From NCBI GenBank assembly GCA_964569295.1, contig CAZMVU010000163.1:1-11176 (forward strand): a stretch of 11,176 nucleotides of DNA. The letters run 5' to 3'. The notes beneath the pieces are model-generated. The model made no database searches. It saw nothing but the letters and a program-made list of their open reading frames with translations, and was not told the DNA's origin. The position numbers and the translations under genes were made by a program. This document shows, in pieces, positions 1-4,998 of the stretch. This stretch comes from CAZMVU01 sp964569295. Its GTDB lineage: Bacteria > Hydrogenedentota > Hydrogenedentia > Hydrogenedentales > JAGMZX01. Numbering within the stretch: the first letter of the stretch is position 1; each line of letters opens with the position of its first letter.

Positions 1-50
1 CCCTTGTTTTGCGGCCTTGGAGAAAAGCGTCGCGAATTCCTCCAAATTTC

Positions 51-104
51 GCAAAAAAGGGACAGTCCCTGCTCGCGGACTCGCGAGGACAGTCCCCTTT
101 TTGC
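51..104. repeat. REP-like long hairpin (GGGACAGTCC arms)
   Basis: An almost perfect inverted repeat. The A-rich left arm (53-68) runs into GGGACAGTCC, and the right arm (87-102) carries GGACAGTCCCC followed by a T run, flanked by GC on both sides. The arms pair at about 14 of 16 positions. Nested inside is a second perfect stem, CTCGCG/CGCGAG, with a GACT loop (72-87). The A-rich/GGGAC/T-rich layout is like REP or RAYT-associated palindromes of many bacterial genomes. It could also act as a bidirectional terminator, since both strands end in a T run. Related but diverged hairpins occur at 9651-9711, 10728-10763 and 11009-11041. Confidence 0.6.
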
Positions 105-210
105 TTCACTTTTTCACCAACAGCGCGGTAGTACAAAAGCTGCACCCCCAAGTTACATGGCTTCGGCAAGGATAGCGTTTCCCGTTCAGAAAGTACCGGT
201 CCGCCACCGC

Positions 211-241
211 TGGACAGGGCTACCGTGGCGCAGCCTATACT
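211..241 (+). promoter_or_regulatory. Weak sigma-70-like promoter candidate for the glycoside hydrolase
   Basis: TGGACA (211-216) and TATACT (236-241) each match five of six consensus bases, but the 19-bp spacer is long. They lie 43 bp before the ATG at 284, a sensible distance. The sequence around it, TATACTATAC, offers shifted -10 choices. This is a motif match only. Confidence 0.25.
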
Positions 242-283
242 ATACGCTGTGTTCTGTCGCATAAAAGAGGAGCCCGTAACCGC

Positions 284-1462
284 ATGAGAAACCATCCCCT
301 CCCGAGATGTACAGCCTTCAGCGTCGTGTGCCCGTTGTTCATTGTCTGCCTGTGCACCTGTTCACGCGCCGCCGATGAAGCGCCGGGCGTGCGCTGGGAT
401 CTGGAAACTGGCCGCTGGAGCGCGCAAAAGGCCAACACCTGGTACGCCGGCCAGGAATGGCCAGCAGGGGCCAACTTCGTTCCCAGCACCGCCTCGAACC
501 AGCTCGAGATGTGGCAGGCCGAAACCTGGGATCCCGAAACCATCGACCGCGAACTGGGTTGGGCCGCGGATATCGGGTTCAACACCATGCGGGTCTACCT
601 GCACGACATGGTGTGGGCCGCGGATGCGGAAGGCTTCGAGAAACGCATTGACGACTACCTCGCCATCGCCGACAAGCACGGCATCAAGACCATGTTCGTA
701 CTGTTCGATAGTGTGTGGAATCCCTTCCCGAAACTCGGCCCGCAGGAAGAGCCCCGCCCGGGCATCCACAACTCACGGTGGGTGCAGAACCCGCACATCG
801 ACATTCAGAAAGACCCGAGCCGCTACGACAAACTGAAACCGTATGTCACCGCGATCCTCACACGCTTCAAGGACGATAGCCGCGTGCTGGCGTGGGACCT
901 GTTCAATGAGCCGGGCAATCCCGTGCCGCAGTACCAGCCGCAGGAAGGTTGGACCCGGAAAGAAAAGGAAGCCGCCCACCTTGTCCTGCTTGGCAAGGTC
1001 TTCGACTGGGCACGCGAGGCGAATCCCGCCCAGCCGCTCACCGCCGGGGTCTGGGTCGCTGTCGGCCGGCGCACGGACCCCGTGGACCCGCTGGACAAGC
1101 TCATGCTCGAGCGCTCGGACATCATCACCTTCCACACCTACAGCCCCCTGCCCGCCGCGAAGACCGCCGTCGAGTGGTTGCAGCAGGCCGGCCGCCCCAT
1201 CATCTGCACCGAGTACATGGCCCGAAGCGCCGGTAGCACCTTCGAGGCCATCATGCCTTACTTCAAGGCCGAGGACGTGGGCGCCATCAACTGGGGGCTC
1301 GTCAGCGGGCGCTCGCAGACCATCTACCCCTGGCATTCCTGGAAGGAACCGTTCACCGAGGAACCCGACCCCTGGTTCCACGATGTCTTCCGCAAAGACG
1401 GCACGCCCTATGATCCGGACGAGGTGAAGCTCATCCAGGAACTCACCGGGGCTGACGAATAG
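284..1462 (+). CDS. Secreted clan GH-A glycoside hydrolase, GH5-like (cellulase/xylanase-type)
   Basis: A 392-aa protein with an N-terminal signal peptide: basic start, hydrophobic core at about residues 10-25, likely cleavage after Ser-Arg-Ala near residue 29. No good lipobox is seen. The rest is one TIM-barrel catalytic domain. The acid/base is probably E209 in the strand-4 motif WDLFNEP (204-210). The nucleophile is probably E310 in IICTEY (306-311). Supporting barrel motifs are TMRVYLHD (101-108), FHTYSP (283-288) and INWG (335-338), the last giving the usual aromatic platform. These features are those of clan GH-A, most like GH5. The substrate (cellulose, xylan, mannan or another beta-glycan) cannot be told. 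No carbohydrate-binding module is present, so it acts as a free or cell-surface enzyme. The ATG is preceded by AGGAG at 268-272, 11 nt upstream. It looks monocistronic, ending at a hairpin shared with the convergent neighbour. Confidence 0.85.
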   Translation: MRNHPLPRCTAFSVVCPLFIVCLCTCSRAADEAPGVRWDLETGRWSAQKANTWYAGQEWPAGANFVPSTASNQLEMWQAETWDPETIDRELGWAADIGFNTMRVYLHDMVWAADAEGFEKRIDDYLAIADKHGIKTMFVLFDSVWNPFPKLGPQEEPRPGIHNSRWVQNPHIDIQKDPSRYDKLKPYVTAILTRFKDDSRVLAWDLFNEPGNPVPQYQPQEGWTRKEKEAAHLVLLGKVFDWAREANPAQPLTAGVWVAVGRRTDPVDPLDKLMLERSDIITFHTYSPLPAAKTAVEWLQQAGRPIICTEYMARSAGSTFEAIMPYFKAEDVGAINWGLVSGRSQTIYPWHSWKEPFTEEPDPWFHDVFRKDGTPYDPDEVKLIQELTGADE

Positions 1463-1493
1463 GCGCATGGGGTAAACAAAGCGTGTCCAGCCA

Positions 1494-1530
1494 GCGGGCG
1501 GCTCCGGCTTCTGTTTCCGGAACCGCCCGC
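1494..1530. terminator. Hairpin between convergent genes, likely bidirectional terminator
   Basis: GCGGGCGG (1494-1501) pairs perfectly with CCGCCCGC (1523-1530). After a 2-nt internal mismatch, CCGG (1504-1507) pairs with CCGG (1517-1520) around a 9-nt loop. It lies 31 bp after the hydrolase stop and 35 bp beyond the stop of the opposing dehydrogenase. There is no long T run, so termination could be factor-assisted, but placement and stability fit a shared terminator. Confidence 0.6.
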
Positions 1531-1565
1531 GTCTTGTGGTTCAGGGGGTTATGTGCCCGCGGCCG

Positions 1566-3512
1566 TTACTTCTTGGCCGGTTCCTGGTCTTCTGCGGCCA
1601 TGACCTTGGGGGCGTTCTTTTCCCAGTCGCGCACGCTCGGGGGCAACTCGCCGTAGACATCGGTGGCGAGCCAATCGTACTTGCCTTCCATCACGCCGTT
1701 GCCGACCTTGGTGTACAGCTTGTTGTGGTTCTTCTTGAGCGCCTTGAAGTTCTGCTCGATCTTCACACGCGCCTCGCGGCAGAAGAGGTCGGCCAGCTCA
1801 TCCGGCGAACGGTCGCCGGGGTTCTTGTTCATAAGGCGCTCGGCGTTGGCGAGGGTGGCGGTCATCACGAAGACCTGCACGCCCACCTCGACGGCGTTGG
1901 CCAGGAGAAGCTGTTCGTACTCGAGCTTCGGCCCGTACTTCGCCATGGTGTGGAAGATGCGCCGGGCCAGCTTCTTGCAGGTCTTGGAGCAGTACTTGAG
2001 GTGCTTGCGGTTCACGGCGCTGAGTTGCTTCACGTTGAAGTTGGTCGAGGCGGGCATCCAGGTCTTGGGATACCAGGTGGAGTAGAAGCCCAGAATCTTC
2101 ATAATGAGGCTCAGCTTGCCGGGGCCGCCCTTCTTGGGTTTCATGAGCGGCATGACCAGCTTGAAGTGGGTGTCGAGGGCTTCGCGGGCCATGATAAGGT
2201 GCATGACTTCGGAGGACCCCTCGAAAATGCGGCCCACGCGCATGTCGCGCATGGCGCGCTCGACGAAGTAGGGCTTCTCACCGCGGTTGTACAGCGACTG
2301 CGCCATTTCGTAGCCGCGCCCGCCGATGATCTGGAGCAGGTCATCCAGCCGCGCCCAGACTTCCTCGGTGCAGAAGTACTTGGCCGCTGCCGCCTCGAGG
2401 CGAATGTCCGCGTTCTTGTTGTCCGCGAAGGCCGAGGTGAGTTGCACCATGGACTGCATAGCGAAGGCGGAGGTCACATATTGACTGGTTTTCTTCGCGA
2501 TAGCCTGGTGCTTGCCGACAGGCGCGCCCCACTGCACACGGTTGTTGATCCAGTCCTTGAGATCCGCAACGAAGTTCTTCACACCGCCGCCGCCGGCCGC
2601 GGGCACGCCCAGGCGTCCCACGTTCAGCGTGGTAAGCGCGATCTTGAGCCCCATGCCCGGCTTGCCGATGATGTTCTCGGCGGGTACCTTCACGTTGTTG
2701 AACTGGAGCAGTCCGTTCGAGAGGCCCTTGAGCCCCATGAAGCTGCACCGGTGCTCGACCGTGAAGCCCGGCGTCAGGTTCCCGTTTTCGTCCTTGCATT
2801 CGAAGACGAAGGCGGAAATCTGCGGAATCTCCTTGCCGTTGCGCATCTTCGGCGGGGTCTTGGCCATGACCACGAGAATGTCCGCATCCGGGCCGTTCGT
2901 GCACCACAGCTTCGTGCCGTTAATAAGGTAGTACGAGCCGTCTTCCGAGGGCGTAGCCGTGGTGCTCATCTTCGCGGGGTCGGAGCCCACGTCGGGCTCG
3001 GTAAGCGCGAAGGCGGAAATCTTGCCTTTGGCGAACTGGGGCAAGTACTTCTTCTTCTGCTCTTCCGTCCCGAAGTCCTTGAGCGGCTGCGGAACACCGA
3101 TGCTCTGATGGGCCGAAAGCCACGTGACAGTGCTCTGGCAGTAGCTGCCGATGAAGGAGAGCATGCGGGAGTAGTTGGTCACAGACAGGCCGAGTCCCTC
3201 ATACTCCTTGCCGATCTTCATGCCGAACAGGCCTTTGTCAGCCAGCGCCTTCAAGGCCTCCTTGGGGTATTCGCCCTCAGCATCGATCTTGATGGGATCG
3301 ACGTACTGCTCGAGGACCGGCTTGATCTCCGCCATCAGATCATCGCCGATCTTCTTGTCTTCCTCATCCTGCTCGGGATAAGGGTGCATGAGGTCCCAGC
3401 GGAAGTTACCGCGGAACATCTCGGCGGTGAAAGAGGGAAACTCCCACTCCGTTTCACGCGCCTCTTCGGCAAGGTCCATTGCCGCATCTTTTGCTTTGTT
3501 GTCTTCAGCCAT
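1566..3512 (-). CDS. Acyl-CoA dehydrogenase, long VLCAD/ACAD9-like form
   Basis: A 648-aa FAD-dependent acyl-CoA dehydrogenase for the first step of fatty-acid beta-oxidation (acyl-CoA to trans-2-enoyl-CoA, electrons passed to electron-transferring flavoprotein). Helical N-terminal domain at about 55-165; middle beta domain with FALTEPDVGSD (168-178) and LWCTNG (202-207); C-terminal helical domain with VQWGAPVGKHQAI (326-338) and QIIGGRGY (394-401). The catalytic base is E431 in RIFEGSSEV (428-436), the VLCAD-type position. A further ~200 residues follow. This extension, with a basic stretch (458-466) and a hydrophobic/aromatic segment (468-486), is typical of the large VLCAD/ACAD9 class and suggests membrane association and long-chain substrates. 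Ordinary family members are near 380 aa. The ATG has GAAGGT (3521-3526 on the reverse strand) 8 nt upstream. Expression is probably controlled by the promoter and operator pair just upstream. Confidence 0.93.
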   Translation of the reverse strand: MAEDNKAKDAAMDLAEEARETEWEFPSFTAEMFRGNFRWDLMHPYPEQDEEDKKIGDDLMAEIKPVLEQYVDPIKIDAEGEYPKEALKALADKGLFGMKIGKEYEGLGLSVTNYSRMLSFIGSYCQSTVTWLSAHQSIGVPQPLKDFGTEEQKKKYLPQFAKGKISAFALTEPDVGSDPAKMSTTATPSEDGSYYLINGTKLWCTNGPDADILVVMAKTPPKMRNGKEIPQISAFVFECKDENGNLTPGFTVEHRCSFMGLKGLSNGLLQFNNVKVPAENIIGKPGMGLKIALTTLNVGRLGVPAAGGGGVKNFVADLKDWINNRVQWGAPVGKHQAIAKKTSQYVTSAFAMQSMVQLTSAFADNKNADIRLEAAAAKYFCTEEVWARLDDLLQIIGGRGYEMAQSLYNRGEKPYFVERAMRDMRVGRIFEGSSEVMHLIMAREALDTHFKLVMPLMKPKKGGPGKLSLIMKILGFYSTWYPKTWMPASTNFNVKQLSAVNRKHLKYCSKTCKKLARRIFHTMAKYGPKLEYEQLLLANAVEVGVQVFVMTATLANAERLMNKNPGDRSPDELADLFCREARVKIEQNFKALKKNHNKLYTKVGNGVMEGKYDWLATDVYGELPPSVRDWEKNAPKVMAAEDQEPAKK

Positions 3513-3551
3513 GGCTATTCACCTTCAGTTTTGTTTAACACCCTGAACTCT

Positions 3552-3572
3552 CATCCTAACGAACGGTAGGTA
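3552..3572. promoter_or_regulatory. Operator copy 1, downstream of the dehydrogenase promoter
   Basis: Contains the imperfect palindrome CCTAACGAACGGTAGG (3555-3570), in which 12 of 16 bases are symmetric. The whole 21-bp unit is repeated exactly at 3584-3604. It lies between the predicted transcription start and the acyl-CoA dehydrogenase ATG. Size and symmetry are usual for TetR-family repressor sites, and TetR repressors commonly control beta-oxidation genes. The identity of the binder is inferred; no regulator gene is in the window. Confidence 0.65.
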
Positions 3573-3583
3573 ATCGCGCAATA

Positions 3584-3604
3584 CATCCTAACGAACGGTA
3601 GGTA
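3584..3604. promoter_or_regulatory. Operator copy 2, abutting the -10 box
   Basis: Exact second copy of the 21-bp unit, with palindrome core at 3587-3602. It touches the -10 hexamer (3604-3609, reverse strand) and covers the predicted transcription start, so a bound repressor would block polymerase. The 32-bp spacing to copy 1 is about three helical turns, placing two bound dimers on the same DNA face. Confidence 0.68.
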
Positions 3605-3631
3605 TTATATCAAGCAAAATGCTCAGGTCAA
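3604..3631 (-). promoter_or_regulatory. Sigma-70-type promoter of the acyl-CoA dehydrogenase gene
   Basis: Read on the reverse strand: -35 TTGACC (3631-3626), a 16-bp spacer, then a perfect -10 TATAAT (3609-3604). The predicted start falls near 3597, leaving a leader of about 85 nt that holds both operator copies. This is the best promoter match in the window. Confidence 0.75.
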
Positions 3632-3866
3632 GTCCAATCTTTTGGAAGCACGGCAAGCCGATCCCCGAAAACCGCCAAAGCCCTCGCGTGCGCACCGCCC
3701 GGCCGCGTGCCAACAACACGGGCGCCACGCCGCACGGAACCCATGGTAGCGGGCACGCGGCATGGATGTGCAGCCCATGCAAAGTTCGTGTTACACTTGC
3801 TATTTGCTGTAAACATACCAATTCAGGGTTGCGCGAAGCACGAAATCCATGCTATGTCCTCAAGAG

Positions 3867-4057
3867 GCGGGCAGCGCCCGCGGGCCGGATGGCTGCCAAT
3901 GAGACGCGAAAAGCGGGTTCTGCCAACGGCCGCCGAACCAAGGGAACCCCCGGGTTTCCTGGCTGTAAGCGGAGCATCCAGCCACTGGCCCGGTGAGATA
4001 GTGCGGCGCTTGCCCACGCAACGGCGCGGGGCGGCGCCACCGTCTGCCGGGCGGCAG
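3867..4057 (+). ncRNA. Possible structured leader RNA, partly cobalamin-riboswitch-like
   Basis: On the + strand the order of motifs recalls the cobalamin riboswitch core. A small stem GGTTC/GAACC (3916-3939) is followed at once by AAGGGAA (3940-3946), then CTGTAAGCGG (3963-3972), then GCCACTG (3981-3987). The last forms a short stem with CGGTG (3991-3995), much as in the riboswitch P6 region. Against it, the stretch between AAGGGAA and CTGTAAGCGG is about 15 nt shorter than usual and lacks the CCCGC arm. The 3' AGACCTGCC-type element is only hinted at by GTCTGCC (4042-4048). A competing TGGCTG/CAGCCA hairpin also exists. The downstream genes have no known B12 role. Treat this as a hypothesis. 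Confidence 0.2.
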
Positions 4058-4076
4058 CGTGGCGGTCTGATAGCAT

Positions 4077-4115
4077 AGGCCAGTGCCTGCCGCGCTTGGT
4101 GTTTAGCACTGGCCT
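4077..4115 (+). promoter_or_regulatory. Perfect 10-bp inverted repeat just before the GTPase operon
   Basis: AGGCCAGTGC (4077-4086) pairs perfectly with GCACTGGCCT (4106-4115) around a 19-nt loop. It ends 16 nt before the GAGGAG ribosome binding site of the first GTPase gene (4132-4137). It could be an attenuator or mRNA-stabilising stem in the leader, or an operator with two half-sites. There is only a TTTA after the stem, so it is a poor intrinsic terminator. Confidence 0.5.
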
Positions 4116-4146
4116 TTACCCGGACACAGGTGAGGAGAGACGACCT

Positions 4147-4998
4147 ATGGCAGACAAGAAAACCGCCGCGAGTGACGTCTTCCGGGCGCCATGCGCCCTG
4201 TTCCTGGGCGACTTCAACGCGGGCAAATCCACGCTGATAAACGCCCTGTTGCGGCGGGATGCCTTGAACACGGCGCGCGAGGAGAGTATGGCTTTGCCGA
4301 CTTTCCTCTTGCGCACCGACGCCCCGGAGGCCACCTTCGCCGCGCTCGGCGCCGACGCCGCCACGATCCACGACAAGGAGCACGAAGAGTTCCTTGTCAT
4401 CCGCCAGGATCGCAACAACGACCCCGGCTACGTGGCCTTGGCGGGCCAACTGCCCGCGCTGCCTTACGCCCACCTCGTCATGGTGGACACGGCGGGCGCA
4501 TCGAGTGAGACGGCGCGCACAGTCGATCTCGCGCGCATTACGGATACCGCGGCAATGCTTGCGGTGATTGTGACGGACATCGAATATTGGAATGCGCGGC
4601 ACACCATGGAGTTCATACTCGAGCAGCAAACCCGCTTCGGCGACGGCCTCATTGTCGTGGCAAACAAAGCGGACCATCTCAACGCAAGCGAGATTCGCCG
4701 CATTCGCGACAAGGCGGAGCGGCGCATGAAGTCCTTCGGCATGCAGCATCCGCCACGCTTCTTCCCGCTTTCCGCCCGCCTCGAGTGCGCCCGCAACGCC
4801 ACGCAGAACGAGTACCGCCACCGCACCCGGCCCGAAGTGCGCGACCTGTGCGACGGCGGGTTCGATGCGCTGCGGGTCGCGCTCTACGAATTCGAAGCGG
4901 CCCACCTGCGCGGCGGGGCCCCCCCTTCCTTCGGGCAGGTTTTTGGCGCGCCCGCGTTTGCGCCTTTCATTGAGAGCGAGGGGAGTGTGGCAGCATGA
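4147..4998 (+). CDS. Short dynamin-family GTPase (first gene of dynamin operon)
   Basis: A 283-aa predicted cytosolic protein that is essentially a bare GTPase domain. G1/P-loop is GDFNAGKST (21-29), the form typical of bacterial dynamin-like proteins; G2 is probably T52; G3 is DTAG (114-117); G4 is NKAD (173-176); a possible G5 is FPLSAR (206-211). There are no membrane helices, and only about 70 residues follow the G domain, too few for a dynamin stalk. It may therefore work by pairing with the larger GTPase next door, as heterotypic bacterial dynamin pairs do. I chose the ATG at 4147 because GAGGAG (4132-4137) lies 9 nt upstream; an in-frame TTG at 4096 has no such site and would put the 10-bp inverted repeat partly inside the gene. 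The stop overlaps the next start (ATGA, 4995-4998). Family assignment is good; the precise role is unknown. Confidence 0.85.
   Translation: MADKKTAASDVFRAPCALFLGDFNAGKSTLINALLRRDALNTAREESMALPTFLLRTDAPEATFAALGADAATIHDKEHEEFLVIRQDRNNDPGYVALAGQLPALPYAHLVMVDTAGASSETARTVDLARITDTAAMLAVIVTDIEYWNARHTMEFILEQQTRFGDGLIVVANKADHLNASEIRRIRDKAERRMKSFGMQHPPRFFPLSARLECARNATQNEYRHRTRPEVRDLCDGGFDALRVALYEFEAAHLRGGAPPSFGQVFGAPAFAPFIESEGSVAA

Larger units (their letters stand above)
3632..4146. other. Intergenic region (515 bp) between divergent transcription units
   Basis: No convincing gene; the open frames here lack ribosome binding sites and family motifs. The stretch carries several inverted repeats: GCATGG/CCATGC (3760-3780), GCGGGC/GCCCGC (3867-3881), GGTTC/GAACC (3916-3939), TGGCTG/CAGCCA (3960-3984), CTGCC/GGCAG (4044-4057) and the 10-bp repeat at 4077-4115. 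I could not find a strong + strand promoter for the GTPase operon. A TAGCAT at 4071-4076 could serve as a poor -10, without a -35. The density of hairpins from 3867 on suggests either a structured 5' leader RNA or general REP-like sequence. Confidence 0.6.

Noticed and set aside
4..264. Open frame of 86 aa at the left edge
   Set aside because: It runs through the REP-like hairpin, has no ribosome binding site and shows no recognisable motif.
1536..3569. Long + strand open frame (677 aa) opposite the dehydrogenase
   Set aside because: It is the antisense shadow of the acyl-CoA dehydrogenase, produced by GC-rich third positions; the reverse-strand product has all family motifs, a promoter and a ribosome binding site.
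3791..3819. Promoter for the dynamin operon at TTACAC with a downstream CATACC
   Set aside because: The -10 matches only three of six bases and lies over 300 bp from the gene; no better option was found on either strand nearby.
4096..4146. TTG at 4096 as start of the first GTPase
   Set aside because: No ribosome binding site precedes it and it would include part of the 10-bp inverted repeat; the ATG at 4147 has GAGGAG at 9 nt.
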